Below the pieces are notes generated by a model, which searched no databases, was not told the origin of the DNA, and saw only the letters and a list, made by a program, of their open reading frames with translations. From NCBI RefSeq assembly GCF_013410035.1, contig NZ_JACCBW010000004.1, positions 267,704 to 331,703 on the forward strand: a stretch of DNA of 64,000 nucleotides, written 5' to 3'. Position 1 is the stretch's first letter; each line of letters starts with the position of its first letter. The position numbers and the translations under genes are program-made. This document shows, one piece after another, positions 8,993 through 17,794 of this stretch. This DNA is from Nocardioides cavernae (GTDB taxonomy: Bacteria; Actinomycetota; Actinomycetes; Propionibacteriales; Nocardioidaceae).

Positions 8993-9762
8993 GACATGCA
9001 CAGTGTCGCATGGGGCACCGCCATCAACCGATTCTTGCCGATGGGGTTGCCGCAGGAGTCGCAGACGCCGTAGGACCCGTCGTCGATGTGGGAGAGCGCG
9101 CGCTCGATCTGGGCGAGCGTCTCGCGCTCCTTGGCCAGGACGGTGAGCTCGTGGTCGCGCTCGAAGCTGGTCGCACCGACGTCGGCCTGGTCGAGACCCG
9201 CGCCGTCACCGGCGTCACGCATCAGTCCGGCGAGCTCCTCCTCGGACTGATCGACGATCCGGGTGAGCCGCTCCTGGTGCTCGGTGAGCTCCTTGACGAC
9301 CTCGTTGAGCTCGCCCTTGGTCCACGAGGACTCGCCCTCGAGCACCACCAGGGTGGCGGGGGTGGCCTTGCGAGCCTTCTTCGCCGGCGCGGCCTTCTTG
9401 GCGGGCGTCGGAGCGGCCTTCGTCACGGGAGCTGCCTTCGGGGTAGTGGTGGGTGCGGCCTTCTTCGCAGGTGCGGCCTTCTTCGCAGGTGCGGCCTTCT
9501 TCGCAGGTGCGGCCTTCTTCGCGGGTGCGGCCTTCTTCGCCGGTGCGGCCTTCTTCGCGGGTGCGGCCTTCTTCGCCGGCGCGGCCTTCTTCGCCGGCGC
9601 GGCCTTCTTCGCGGGAGCGGCCTTCTTGACCGCCGGTGCCTTCTTGGCCGGTGCGGCCTTCTCGGTGGCGGCCTCCGACGACGACGACCCCTTCCGCCCG
9701 ATCACCCGCTTGGCGGCGGCAGCGGCGGTTCCGGCCAGGGACTTGCGCGTACTGCGAGCCAT
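8965..9762 (-). CDS. TraR/DksA-type zinc-finger regulator with a histone H1-like AAPAKK repeat head
   Basis: A 265-residue protein. Residues about 43-103 are a Lys/Ala/Pro repeat (AAPAKK units) resembling histone H1-type tails and probably binding nucleic acid. A helical coiled-coil region and a C-terminal C4 zinc finger follow (C234, C237, C255, C258), with the QIERALSHIDDGSYG segment typical of TraR/DksA proteins that bind RNA polymerase. The ATG at 9762 is preceded by CGGAG/GGAGG. It overlaps lspA by 28 nt. A promoter with 17-nt spacing is seen at 9828-9856. Confidence 0.88.
   Translation of the reverse strand: MARSTRKSLAGTAAAAAKRVIGRKGSSSSEAATEKAAPAKKAPAVKKAAPAKKAAPAKKAAPAKKAAPAKKAAPAKKAAPAKKAAPAKKAAPAKKAAPAKKAAPTTTPKAAPVTKAAPTPAKKAAPAKKARKATPATLVVLEGESSWTKGELNEVVKELTEHQERLTRIVDQSEEELAGLMRDAGDGAGLDQADVGATSFERDHELTVLAKERETLAQIERALSHIDDGSYGVCDSCGNPIGKNRLMAVPHATLCMSCKQREERR
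9455..9634 (-). repeat. 18-bp tandem repeat array encoding AAPAKK units
   Basis: Nine complete 18-bp units starting at 9455, 9473, 9491 and so on to 9599, plus a tenth that decays after 9634. The unit on the plus strand is gcggccttcttcgcaggt with changes mainly at third codon positions. It lies in frame within the TraR/DksA gene, so copy-number changes would keep the reading frame. Confidence 0.95.
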
Positions 9763-9827
9763 CTCCGAGGCCTCCAGCCTGCCGTGGGCGTTGCGCGTCG
9801 CGTGATCCGTACCACGCGGTCGCACGG

Positions 9828-9856
9828 AGGGTATCCGCTGCCGTGGACCGAACCAA
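9828..9856 (-). promoter_or_regulatory. Promoter of the TraR/DksA-lspA-rluD operon
   Basis: TTGGTT (9851-9856) and TACCCT (9828-9833) on the minus strand are 17 nt apart. The predicted start is about 60 nt upstream of the ATG at 9762. It is separated from divIVA by the terminator at 9874-9909. Confidence 0.55.
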
Positions 9857-9873
9857 CCGTGGCTCGCCGAAAT

Positions 9874-9909
9874 GCGAGAACGACCACCCCGTGGGGCGGT
9901 CGTCCTCGC
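9874..9909 (-). terminator. Terminator hairpin after divIVA/wag31
   Basis: A near-perfect inverted repeat: about 16 pairs with two mismatches around a 4-nt loop, beginning 29 nt past the wag31 stop. On the minus strand the stem is followed by ATTT, a short U run. It separates the division cluster from the TraR/DksA operon. Confidence 0.75.
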
Positions 9910-9937
9910 AGGTCACCGCCCTCGCGGGCGGGTGGTG

Positions 9938-10696
9938 TCAGTTCTCGTCGTCGCCGAGCACCGAGCGCAGGCGCTTGGGGGCGCTCCCGCCGTCGGAGGG
10001 CGCCTGGGTCTCGGCGCCCGTCGAGAGTGCCTCCAGCTGCTGCGTGAAGTAGGTCTTCAGGCGGCTGCGGTACTCGCGCTCGAACTGGCGGAGGGTCTCG
10101 ACGTCGCTGTTGAGCTTGTCGCGCTCCTTCTCCAGGTCGCCGAACATCTGCTGGCGGCGCTCGGCGGTCTCGGAGTCGAGCATCTGCGAGCGCTGGCGGG
10201 CGTCCGCCTCCATGCGGTCGGCCTTGGTCTTGGACTCGGCCTCGAGGCGGTCGGCCTTGGTCTTGGCGGCGCCGACGATGCGGTCCGCCTCGTTCTTCGC
10301 GTCCTCGACGAGCTCGTCGGCGTTGCGCGTGGCGATCTCGAGCAGGCGCGCGGCGGCGTTGGACGCCTCGGGCACCGTCTCGACGCGCATCGTCTGCACG
10401 GGAGCGGCGGCGACGCGGGCCGGTGCGACCGGCTCGGGCTCGGGCTCCGGCTCCGGCTCGGGCTCCGGCTCGGGAGCGGCAGGCGCGAACGAGGTGGGAG
10501 CGGGCGCCGGGGTCGAGGCGCCGCCGGACTGGGCGGCCGACAGCTTGGACCGCAGGTCGTCGTTCTCCTTGGTCAGCCGGGCGAGCTCCGCCTCGACCTC
10601 GTCGAGGAACTGGTCCACCTCGCCCATGTCGTAGCCCTCACGGAGACGGACAGGCGTAAAGCGCTTGTTGCTCACGTCCTCAGGCGTCAGCGGCAT
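9938..10696 (-). CDS. wag31: DivIVA/Wag31 polar growth protein
   Basis: Cytoskeletal coiled-coil protein that marks the poles and directs apical wall growth in Actinobacteria. It has 252 residues. The N-terminal DivIVA lipid-binding domain (MPLTPEDVSNKRFTPVRLRE and GYDMGEVDQFLDEVE) is followed by a coiled coil, a Pro/Glu spacer (a PEPE run at about residues 75-90) and a long second coiled coil (about 115-230). The start at 10696 has a GGTGAGG ribosome site. It ends the ftsZ-pgeF-yggS-sepF-yggT series, the usual place. Confidence 0.96.
   Translation of the reverse strand: MPLTPEDVSNKRFTPVRLREGYDMGEVDQFLDEVEAELARLTKENDDLRSKLSAAQSGGASTPAPAPTSFAPAAPEPEPEPEPEPEPEPVAPARVAAAPVQTMRVETVPEASNAAARLLEIATRNADELVEDAKNEADRIVGAAKTKADRLEAESKTKADRMEADARQRSQMLDSETAERRQQMFGDLEKERDKLNSDVETLRQFEREYRSRLKTYFTQQLEALSTGAETQAPSDGGSAPKRLRSVLGDDEN
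10431..10475 (-). repeat. Short Pro-Glu codon repeat in wag31
   Basis: Imperfect 6-bp units (ggctcg / ggctcc) encode an alternating Pro-Glu linker between the two coiled coils of DivIVA. A low-complexity spacer of this kind is common in actinobacterial homologues. Confidence 0.8.
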
Positions 10697-10798
10697 GACC
10701 TCACCAAACTTTCAGTCTTCGATACACGGTGGCTCTGCTGTCAGGAGACAATAGCGCCCGGAATGCCCACGGGCACAGTGACCCATGTGACGGATGGT

Positions 10799-11092
10799 TC
10801 AGAGCCCGAAGATGGTGGCGACCACGTTGAGCAGCAGCCACGCTGCCACCATCACGAGCAGGAAGCTCAGGTCGAGCGCGACCGAGCCGATCCTCAGCGG
10901 CGGGATCACCCGGCGCAGGGCGACGATCGGAGGGTCGGTCGTCGTGTAGACACCCTCGAGTGCCACCAGCAGAGGACCGCGAGGCTCCCACTGCCGGGCG
11001 AACACCTGGACCCAGTCCACGATGAAGCGGACCCAGAGCAGCACGATGAAGCCGAGCAGGATGATGTAGAGGATCTGGCCGAAGGCTTGCAC
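10799..11092 (-). CDS. YggT family membrane protein
   Basis: A 97-residue membrane protein with two YggT-type hydrophobic segments (about 5-25 and 72-95) flanking a loop with the family motif YTTTDPPIVALRRVIPPLR. Family members are linked by gene neighbourhood to division and envelope processes; no biochemical role is established. It starts with GTG at 11092, 14 nt after the sepF stop. The 102-nt gap to wag31 may hold a wag31 promoter, but no clear -35/-10 pair could be assigned. Confidence 0.92.
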   Translation of the reverse strand: MQAFGQILYIILLGFIVLLWVRFIVDWVQVFARQWEPRGPLLVALEGVYTTTDPPIVALRRVIPPLRIGSVALDLSFLLVMVAAWLLLNVVATIFGL

Positions 11093-11106
11093 GGGACGAG
11101 TATGTG

Positions 11107-11592
11107 TCAGCTCTGGTTGAAGAAGCCGTCCTCGGCGATCCGCTCCTTGTCCTCGGCCGAGACCGCGACGTTGGGCGGGGAGAGCAGGAAGACCTTGTTG
11201 GTCACCCGCTCGATGGAGCCGCGGGTGGCGAAGATCAGCCCCGCCGCGAAGTCGACGAGGCGCTTGGCGTCGTTGTCGTCCATCTCGCTGAGGTTCATGA
11301 TGACGGGCGTTCCGTCGCGGTAGTTCTCACCGACCAGGCGCGCCTCGTTGTAGTTGCGGGGGTGCAGGGTGGTGATGCGGCTCAACTCGGCCACGACTCC
11401 CGTCTGGACCGGCGCCGGACGACGGCGCTCGGCAAGGTCGGACACTGGGGCGGGGCGACGCTCGCGGGCGACCGGGCGCTGGTCCACGGCCTCGTGCGTC
11501 GAGGTCTCGGTGTCGCTGTCGTACTCGTCGTAGTGGCCGGTGTCCTCGAGCAGGCCGAGGTACTCGCCGATCTTGCGCATCGCGCCGCTCAT
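11107..11592 (-). CDS. sepF: Cell division protein SepF
   Basis: Membrane-associated FtsZ anchor that binds the C-terminal peptide of FtsZ; actinobacteria lack FtsA and use SepF. It has 161 residues: a short N-terminal amphipathic segment ([10 protein letters not shown]), an acidic/Arg-rich linker, then the SepF fold at about 75-155 ([31 protein letters not shown]). The ATG at 11592 has GGAGG at good spacing; Met5 is an alternative. The matching FtsZ peptide is encoded at 13061-14284. Confidence 0.96.
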   Translation of the reverse strand: MSGAMRKIGEYLGLLEDTGHYDEYDSDTETSTHEAVDQRPVARERRPAPVSDLAERRRPAPVQTGVVAELSRITTLHPRNYNEARLVGENYRDGTPVIMNLSEMDDNDAKRLVDFAAGLIFATRGSIERVTNKVFLLSPPNVAVSAEDKERIAEDGFFNQS

Positions 11593-11653
11593 GAGACAGA
11601 TCCTCCGCTAGACCTGGCGCCCCTCGTGGGACGCCTGTTGACTGTTGTGGACA

Positions 11654-12355
11654 TTACTGGACCGCAGGCCTCTCACCGAGGACCGCGGAGCCGACACGCA
11701 CGTGTGTCGCACCGCACGTGATCGCGTGCTCGAGGTCTCCGCTCATCCCCGCCGACAGCAGGGTGGCGCCGGGGTGGTCGCGGACGAAGCCTGCGCGGAC
11801 CTCCGCGAGCCTGGCGAAGGCGTCCGCAGGCGGCTCGCCGAGCGGGGCGACCGCCATCAGGCCGCGCAGCCTCAACGCGCCGGCCTCCTGCACGCGCCCG
11901 GCCAGGTCGGCGAGAGCGGCGGGGTCGACCCCCGAGCGGTGGTCGGAGCCGGGCGGGTCGAGGCTGACCTGGACGAGGACGTCGACCGCGCTCCCCCGCG
12001 CCTCGGCCCCGCGCGCCAGCGGACCGACCAGCTTGGCTCGGTCGAGCGACTCGACCACGTCGGCGTACGCCGCGACGGCGGCCGCCTTGTTGGACTGGAG
12101 CCCGCCGATGAAGTGCCACCGCAGCCCGAGGTCGGCGCACTGCGAGGCCTTGGCCTCGGCCTCCTGGTGACGGTTCTCCCCCACGTCGCGCACGCCGAGG
12201 TCGGCGAGGATCCGGACGTCGGATGCCGGGAAGAACTTGGTCACCACGACGAGGTCGACGTCGTCCTCGGGCCGGCCGGCCGCGGCGCACGCCTCACGGA
12301 TGCGACGGCGTACGCCCTCGAGGTTGGCCGCGAGCTCCTCGGCCCGGGCCGTCAC
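11654..12355 (-). CDS. yggS: YggS family PLP homeostasis protein
   Basis: Pyridoxal-phosphate-binding protein (YggS/PROSC/PipY) thought to buffer PLP and affect amino-acid metabolism; no classical enzyme activity is known. It has 233 residues. The PLP lysine is K40 in VVVTKFFP, followed by the hallmark GVRDVGENRHQE and later RWHFIGGLQSNKA. The GTG start at 12355 overlaps the pgeF stop as GTGA, which fixes the start. Confidence 0.95.
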   Translation of the reverse strand: MTARAEELAANLEGVRRRIREACAAAGRPEDDVDLVVVTKFFPASDVRILADLGVRDVGENRHQEAEAKASQCADLGLRWHFIGGLQSNKAAAVAAYADVVESLDRAKLVGPLARGAEARGSAVDVLVQVSLDPPGSDHRSGVDPAALADLAGRVQEAGALRLRGLMAVAPLGEPPADAFARLAEVRAGFVRDHPGATLLSAGMSGDLEHAITCGATHVRVGSAVLGERPAVQ

Positions 12356-13053
12356 GGGTGGCTCCAGATGACCCCGGCGAACCGGGTCGCGGCGGTGCCG
12401 TCGCGACGGTAGGACGGCCACGCCGGGTCCTCGCGGGTGCAGGCGTCGACCGATCGGACGTCGGTGACGCCGGCCGCGGCGAGCTGGGCGCGTACGCCCG
12501 CACCGAGGTCGAGGGCCGGCGTGCCCCACGAGGTGGTCGACCGGGCCTCGGGCACGCGGGCGGCCACGGACTCCTGCAGGTCGGCCGGGACCTCGTAGCA
12601 GCTGCCGCACACGTGCGGGCCGATCCACGCGACGGACGGGTGCGCCCCGTGGTCGCGCAGCGCGGCCACCGCCGTCGGGACCACCCCGGCGGCGAGGCCC
12701 GGGCGGCCGGCGTGGACGGCCGCGATCCAGCCCGAGGAGGGGTCGGCGAGCAGGACGGGCACGCAGTCGGCGGCTCGGGCGAGGAGGACGACGCCGGGCG
12801 CACAGGTGTACAGCGCGTCGCAGGACGGCGCGCCCGACCCGCCCTCCACGGCCCGCTCGACGAGCGTCGCGTCGGCACCGTGGACCTGGCGCATCAGCAG
12901 GGGTGTGGCCCCGGTGCTGTCGGCCACCTGTCGCAGGGCGTCCGCACGCACCTCGTCCTCGGCGGCGTCCCCGAGGTCGAGGGAGGCGTCGGTGAAGGCG
13001 ACCTCGATGACGAGGTCGCCCTCCAGCCGATCGCGGTGGTGGAGCGGCGTCAC
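12352..13053 (-). CDS. pgeF: Peptidoglycan editing factor PgeF (YfiH/DUF152, laccase-like)
   Basis: The family removes misincorporated residues from muropeptide precursors; older annotation calls it polyphenol oxidase. It has 233 residues with the metal/catalytic positions H58 (RQVHG), C97 (AADCVP) and H114 (AAVHAG), plus GPHVCGSCYEV. The GTG at 13053 is 7 nt after the ftsZ stop, as in other actinobacterial dcw clusters. Confidence 0.94.
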   Translation of the reverse strand: MTPLHHRDRLEGDLVIEVAFTDASLDLGDAAEDEVRADALRQVADSTGATPLLMRQVHGADATLVERAVEGGSGAPSCDALYTCAPGVVLLARAADCVPVLLADPSSGWIAAVHAGRPGLAAGVVPTAVAALRDHGAHPSVAWIGPHVCGSCYEVPADLQESVAARVPEARSTTSWGTPALDLGAGVRAQLAAAGVTDVRSVDACTREDPAWPSYRRDGTAATRFAGVIWSHP

Positions 13054-13060
13054 GGGAGCG

Positions 13061-14284
13061 TCACTTCAGGAAGTCGGGCACGTCCAGGTCGTCGTCGTCG
13101 AACTGGACCTGTCGGGCCGGGCGAGCCGCCGCCGGGGCGGGCCTGTCCTCGGCGGAGGACGGAGGGGACGACGGCGCGAAGGTCGTCACCGGCGCCGCGG
13201 CGGGTCGGGACTCCTCGGCGGGTCGCGACGGCGCAGGCGTGGACGTGGCGATCTGGGCCGCCGCGGCGCGGGTCTCCTGCTGGGTCTGCGCGGGCTGGTT
13301 CTGCCGGAGCACGTTGCCGTCGGAGCGACGCTTGGGCATCCCGCCGTCGAAGCCGGCGGCGATGACGGTCACGCGGACCTCGTCGCCCAGGGCGTCGTCG
13401 ATGGTGGCGCCGAAGATGATGTTGGCCTCGGCGTGCGCCGCCTGCGACACCAGCGCTGCCGCCTCGTTGATCTCGAACAGGCCGAGGTCCGAGCCGCCGG
13501 CGATCGAGAGCAGCACGCCGTGCGCGCCCTCGATGCTCGCCTCGAGCAGCGGGCTCGAGACGGCCATCTCGGCCGCGGCCACCGCACGGTCCTCACCGCG
13601 CGCCGACCCGATGCCCATGAGGGCGGAGCCGGCGTTGGCCATGACCGACTTCACGTCGGCGAAGTCGAGGTTGATCAGCCCGGGGGTGGTGATCAGGTCG
13701 GTGATGCCGGAGACGCCCTGCAGCAGCACCTGGTCGGCCTGCTTGAACGCGTCGAGGATCGAGACGTTGCGGTCGGTGATCGACAGGAGCCGGTCGTTGG
13801 GGATGACGATGAGGGTGTCGACCTCCTCGCGGAGCTGGCTGATGCCCTCCTCGGCGGAGTTGGCGCGACGGCGACCCTCGAACGCGAACGGGCGGGTCAC
13901 GACGCCGATCGTCAGGGCGCCCAGCGAGCGGGCGATGCGGGCCACGACGGGCGCGCCGCCCGTACCGGTGCCGCCTCCTTCGCCGGCGGTCACGAACACC
14001 ATGTCGGCGCCCTTGATCACCTCCTCGATCTCGTCGGCGTGGTCCTCCGCCGCCTTGGCGCCCACGTCGGGGTTGGCGCCGGCGCCGAGGCCACGGGTGA
14101 GCTCACGGCCGATGTCGAGCTTGACGTCGGCGTCGCTCATGAGGAGCGCCTGGGCGTCGGTGTTGATCGCGATGAACTCGACGCCCTTGAGGCCGACCTC
14201 GATCATCCGGTTGACGGCGTTGACGCCGCCCCCACCGATGCCCACGACCTTGATGATCGCCAGGTAGTTCTGCGCTGCTGCCAC
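13061..14284 (-). CDS. ftsZ: Cell division GTPase FtsZ
   Basis: Tubulin-like GTPase forming the Z-ring. It has 407 residues. The nucleotide-binding signature [10 protein letters not shown] spans 101-110; Glu in the second position is usual in actinobacteria. The T7 loop [11 protein letters not shown] is present, then a disordered Ala/Pro/Arg linker (about 315-395) and the C-terminal peptide DVPDFLK (401-407) that docks on SepF. It starts with GTG at 14284 with GGAAGG upstream. A 222-nt gap before it holds the likely ftsZ promoter region. Confidence 0.98.
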   Translation of the reverse strand: MAAAQNYLAIIKVVGIGGGGVNAVNRMIEVGLKGVEFIAINTDAQALLMSDADVKLDIGRELTRGLGAGANPDVGAKAAEDHADEIEEVIKGADMVFVTAGEGGGTGTGGAPVVARIARSLGALTIGVVTRPFAFEGRRRANSAEEGISQLREEVDTLIVIPNDRLLSITDRNVSILDAFKQADQVLLQGVSGITDLITTPGLINLDFADVKSVMANAGSALMGIGSARGEDRAVAAAEMAVSSPLLEASIEGAHGVLLSIAGGSDLGLFEINEAAALVSQAAHAEANIIFGATIDDALGDEVRVTVIAAGFDGGMPKRRSDGNVLRQNQPAQTQQETRAAAAQIATSTPAPSRPAEESRPAAAPVTTFAPSSPPSSAEDRPAPAAARPARQVQFDDDDLDVPDFLK

Positions 14285-14370
14285 GGCTCGGGGCCTTCCT
14301 TGAGTGGTCTGCGAGTTTGGTCTGCGAGTGGGTGAGGTCGACTCCCACGTGCACCCTCGGGCCTCGCGGA

Positions 14371-14407
14371 ACCCTAACCGTGAGCCTGAGGGTTATAGTT
14401 ATGTCAA
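14371..14407 (-). promoter_or_regulatory. Putative ftsZ control region
   Basis: Minus strand: TTGACA (14402-14407) runs directly into TATAAC, and an inverted pair AACCCT / AGGGTT spans about 14371-14396. The hexamers are not at a standard 17-nt spacing, so the exact promoter is unclear. The arrangement looks like a conserved element rather than chance in this GC-rich DNA. A start here would give a leader of about 90-110 nt to the ftsZ GTG. Confidence 0.45.
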
Positions 14408-14506
14408 CCTCGCCTTTCGAGAGACAGTAGGCAGCGCAGGCCTCGAAACCCGGGCGGACACGCCCACCACCCTCGACTCGCCGGACTTTCTTCCGGCCGG
14501 GACCGC

Positions 14507-15295
14507 TCAGGGGCGGTAGGTCGGGTTCCCCGGCACGCTGACGTCGTAGTAGGACGCCTGCTGGGCGGCGAGGAGCTTGTCCACGACGTCCGCCTTGAGC
14601 GCGGACTCCTCGGCGCTCCCCCACAGCACCTCGCGCTGGTCGCGCAGCACCAGCGTGATCTGGTCGACGGTCTCGACCTCGACGTGGTCCACCCGCCCGA
14701 CCAGGTCCTCCGGCAGGGCCGACACGACGGTCGCGGCCTCCTTGAGGGCGTCGGTCCCCGCCTCGGCGCCCGGTCGGACGCGTGGCATCCCCGGAGGCAC
14801 CCGCTTGTACTCGCGGAACACCACGCCGTCGGCGTCCAGCCCGCGGATCCGGCCGCCCAGTTCGACGACGGCGACCGCCGTACGCTCGACCACCGCGATG
14901 CGGACCTCGTCGGGCCAGGTGCGCGAGACGTCGACCGACTCGACCTCGGCGAGCGCTCCCACCCGGGCGTCGGCGCGCGCGAGGTCGACGAGGGCGAGCT
15001 GCTCGCCGACCGGCACGTCGGCCACCTCGCGGATGCGCGCGTCGCTGAGCAGGTCGTTGCCGACCACCTGGACGCGCTTGACCTGCAAGGTGGCGGAGAA
15101 GAACACCAGGTGGACCGACGTGCCGACGAGCGCGACCACGACCAGGAGCGCGAGGACGTAGCGCAGCGACAGCCACCTACGCGCCCACTGGCGCCTCGCG
15201 AAGCGGCGCCGCGTGCGCTGGGCGGTGCGCTCGGCGCGCGGGTCGGGAACGGCCGGCGTGGACCCGGTGCGCTCCTGCTCGTCCGTCCGGTCCAC
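14507..15295 (-). CDS. ftsQ: Cell division protein FtsQ
   Basis: Bitopic divisome protein of the FtsQ-FtsB-FtsL complex. It has 262 residues: an Arg-rich cytoplasmic head (about 1-44), one helix (about 46-66), a POTRA domain starting at LQVKRVQVVGNDLLS, then the FtsQ beta domain ending near the C-terminus. The GTG start at 15295 directly abuts the murC stop (TGAGTG), indicating coupling. Confidence 0.95.
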   Translation of the reverse strand: MDRTDEQERTGSTPAVPDPRAERTAQRTRRRFARRQWARRWLSLRYVLALLVVVALVGTSVHLVFFSATLQVKRVQVVGNDLLSDARIREVADVPVGEQLALVDLARADARVGALAEVESVDVSRTWPDEVRIAVVERTAVAVVELGGRIRGLDADGVVFREYKRVPPGMPRVRPGAEAGTDALKEAATVVSALPEDLVGRVDHVEVETVDQITLVLRDQREVLWGSAEESALKADVVDKLLAAQQASYYDVSVPGNPTYRP

Positions 15296-16708
15296 TCACG
15301 CACCCCCGAGGAGGTCGAGCACCTGCGGCCCGACGGTGGTGATGTCGCCGGCGCCGAGGGTGATGACGAGGTCACCGGGTCGCGAGCGCTCGGCGAGCGC
15401 CTGCGCCGCCGCACCGAGGCCGGAGACGTAGGTGACGTGCTGGGCCGGGAGGGGTACGGCGTCGGCGACGAGCAGTCCGGTGACGGCGGGGTCGGGTTCC
15501 TCGCGGGCGACGTAGACGTCGAGGACGACGACCTCGTCGGCGGCGCCGAGCTCGACGCCCATCGCCGCACCGAAGATGCGGGTGCGGGAGACGAGGTGGG
15601 GCTGGAAGGCGGCGACCACCCGCCCCTCGCCGGCCAGGGCGCGGGCGGCCTCGAGATCGCCGCGGATCTCGACGGGGTGGTGGGCGTAGGAGTCGTAGAC
15701 GCGCACGCCGCCGACCTCGCCCTTGAGCTCCATGCGGCGTCCGGTGCCGGTGAACCCGCCCAGTCCGTCGACGAGCGGCGCGAAGCCGAGGCCGAGCCGC
15801 AGGCCGAGCGCCAGCGCGGCGGCGGCGTCGAGGACGTAGTGGCGTCCGGGGATCCGCAGCCGCAGGTCTCCGAGGTCCGCTCCCCCGTGCGAGACGCGGC
15901 ACGTCGACGTCGACCCGTCGAGGACGAGGTCGTGCACGCGGAGGTCGGCGTCGGCGGACTCACCGACCGTCACGGCGTCGAGGCCCTGCTCGCGGGCGTG
16001 CCGCGCGAGCTGCGCGGCGCCGGGGTCGTCGAGGACGACCACGAGGAAGCCCGACGGGTCGATCGTGGCCACGAAGTCCTCGAAGGCCCGGTGGTAGGCC
16101 TCCTCGGTGCCCCAGTTGTCGAGGTGGTCGGCCTCGACGTTGGTCACGATCGCGGCGTGCGGTCGGTAGTGCAGGAAGGCGCCGTCGCTCTCGTCGGCCT
16201 CGGCGACGAACAGGTCGTCGCTGCCGGCGTCGGCGTTGCGGCCCGTCGCGGTGAGGACCCCGCCGACGGCGTACGACGGGTCGACGCCCGCGGCCAGCAA
16301 CGCCGAGGTGAGCAGGCCGGTCGTCGTGGTCTTGCCGTGGGTGCCGGCGACGGCGAGCACGCGTGAACCGGCCATCACGGCCGCCAGGCCGGCCGAGCGG
16401 GGCAGGATCCGCAGACCGCGTCGCCGTGCCTCGAGCACCTCGGGGTTGTCCTCGCGGGCGGCGGTGGTGACGACCAGAGTGTCCGCGTCGGCGACGTGCG
16501 CCGCGTCGTAGCCCAGGTGGCAGGTCACGCCGAGCTCGCGCAGGGCGGGCAGGAACGGGGTGTCGTGGTCGTCGCTGCCGGTGACCGGGACTCCCTGCCT
16601 CGCCATGATGCGGGCGATGGCGGAGATCCCGGCGCCGCCGATGCCGACGCAGTGGACACGCCCCAGCTCGGCGGCCGGGAGGAGCTCGTCGGGGACGGGG
16701 ATCTTCAT
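15296..16708 (-). CDS. murC: UDP-N-acetylmuramate--L-alanine ligase
   Basis: Adds L-Ala to UDP-MurNAc, the first stem-peptide step. It has 470 residues with three Mur ligase domains: Rossmann domain GIGGAGISAIARIMARQG near residue 22, ATP loop AGTHGKTTTT, NVEADHLDNWG, and YDSYAHHPVEI in the C-terminal domain. The ATG at 16708 overlaps the murG stop as ATGA. Confidence 0.97.
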   Translation of the reverse strand: MKIPVPDELLPAAELGRVHCVGIGGAGISAIARIMARQGVPVTGSDDHDTPFLPALRELGVTCHLGYDAAHVADADTLVVTTAAREDNPEVLEARRRGLRILPRSAGLAAVMAGSRVLAVAGTHGKTTTTGLLTSALLAAGVDPSYAVGGVLTATGRNADAGSDDLFVAEADESDGAFLHYRPHAAIVTNVEADHLDNWGTEEAYHRAFEDFVATIDPSGFLVVVLDDPGAAQLARHAREQGLDAVTVGESADADLRVHDLVLDGSTSTCRVSHGGADLGDLRLRIPGRHYVLDAAAALALGLRLGLGFAPLVDGLGGFTGTGRRMELKGEVGGVRVYDSYAHHPVEIRGDLEAARALAGEGRVVAAFQPHLVSRTRIFGAAMGVELGAADEVVVLDVYVAREEPDPAVTGLLVADAVPLPAQHVTYVSGLGAAAQALAERSRPGDLVITLGAGDITTVGPQVLDLLGGA

Positions 16709-17784
16709 CGCGCACGCACCCCCGCGTCGAGCACGATGCGGGCGAGCTTCTCGTCGGCGTCGAGCGGGATGACGCCGCGGGCGGCGGCTCCCATCGACGA
16801 GAGCCGCTCTGCGTCGGTGAGCAGGCCGGGCACGCTGGCGCCGACCCACTCGGGGGTGAGTGCGCCGTCGGCGACGAGCAGGCCGCCGCCGGCGTCGACG
16901 ACGGGGCGGGCGTTGAGGGCCTGCTCGCCGTTGCCGATCGGCAGCGGGACGTAGATCGCGGGGAGGCCGACCCCGGACACCTCGGTGACGGTGTTGCTGC
17001 CAGCGCGGCACAGGACCGCGTCGGCCGCGGCGTACGCCAGGTCCATGCGGTCGACGTAGTTGAGGACGACGTAGGGCACGTCCGCCGACGGGACCTCGAG
17101 GTCGTGCTTGGGGCCGACGACGTGCAGCACCTGCACGCCCGCGTCGGCCAGCACCGGAGCGGCGCCCGACACGGCGCCGTTGATCCGCGCGGCGCCCTGG
17201 GAGCCGCCGGTGACGAGGAGGACGGGCAGGTCCGCGCGCAGCCCGAAGGTGCCCAGCGCCTCGGCGCGCAGGGCACCGCGGTCCATCGAGGAGATGAGGC
17301 GACGGATGGGCAGGCCGGTGCAGACGGCGTGCGGCAGCGCCGTGTCGGGGAAGCTCGTGGCGACGTGCCGGGTCATCCGCGCCCCGAGCTTGTTGGCGAC
17401 TCCGGGGATGGCGTTGCCCTCGTGCACCACGATCGGCACGTCCCGCTTGCGCGCCGCGAGGTAGGCCGGGACCGAGACGTAGCCGCCGAACCCGACCACG
17501 ACGTCGGGACGCACCCGGTCGACCACCGCGAGCGCAGCCGCGCGGGCGGCGCGCAGGCGGGTGGGCGTACGCAGCAGCTCGGGGCCGGGTCGACGCGGCA
17601 GCGGCACGCGCGGGACGTACTCCAGGGGCAGGCCCGCCTCGGGGACCAGCCGCGCCTCGAGCCCCTCGCGAGTCCCGAGGCAGGTGACCTCCGTCGCCGG
17701 GTCGAGGCGGCGCAGGGCGTCGGCGGTGGCGAGCAGGGGCGAGGTGTGGCCGGCGGAGCCGCCGCCGGCGAGAAGGACGCGCAT
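16705..17784 (-). CDS. murG: Lipid II synthase (UDP-GlcNAc transferase MurG)
   Basis: Transfers GlcNAc to lipid I at the inner membrane face. It has 359 residues, GT28 family: N-terminal LLAGGGSAGHTSP loop, middle HEGNAIPGVANK, and C-terminal LLVTGGSQGAARIN and LCRAGSNTVTEVSGVG, which bind UDP-GlcNAc. The start at ATG 17784 puts the first beta strand at the N-terminus and follows a GGGG ribosome site; an upstream in-frame start would add 17 residues overlapping ftsW. Confidence 0.97.
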   Translation of the reverse strand: MRVLLAGGGSAGHTSPLLATADALRRLDPATEVTCLGTREGLEARLVPEAGLPLEYVPRVPLPRRPGPELLRTPTRLRAARAAALAVVDRVRPDVVVGFGGYVSVPAYLAARKRDVPIVVHEGNAIPGVANKLGARMTRHVATSFPDTALPHAVCTGLPIRRLISSMDRGALRAEALGTFGLRADLPVLLVTGGSQGAARINGAVSGAAPVLADAGVQVLHVVGPKHDLEVPSADVPYVVLNYVDRMDLAYAAADAVLCRAGSNTVTEVSGVGLPAIYVPLPIGNGEQALNARPVVDAGGGLLVADGALTPEWVGASVPGLLTDAERLSSMGAAARGVIPLDADEKLARIVLDAGVRAR

Positions 17785-17794
17785 CAGCCCCAAT

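Noticed and set aside
9455..9634. CRISPR-like array
   Set aside because: The repeats are contiguous 18-bp units without spacers, in frame inside a coding sequence.
10697..10798. Promoter of wag31 in the yggT-wag31 gap
   Set aside because: TTGTCT, CTGACA and TATCGA are present but no pair has 16-18 nt spacing, so no promoter was called.
101..14000. FtsZ signature with Glu in place of Met ([10 protein letters not shown], at about 13955-13984)
   Set aside because: At first it looked like a changed GTP-binding motif, but the same form is usual in actinobacterial FtsZ.
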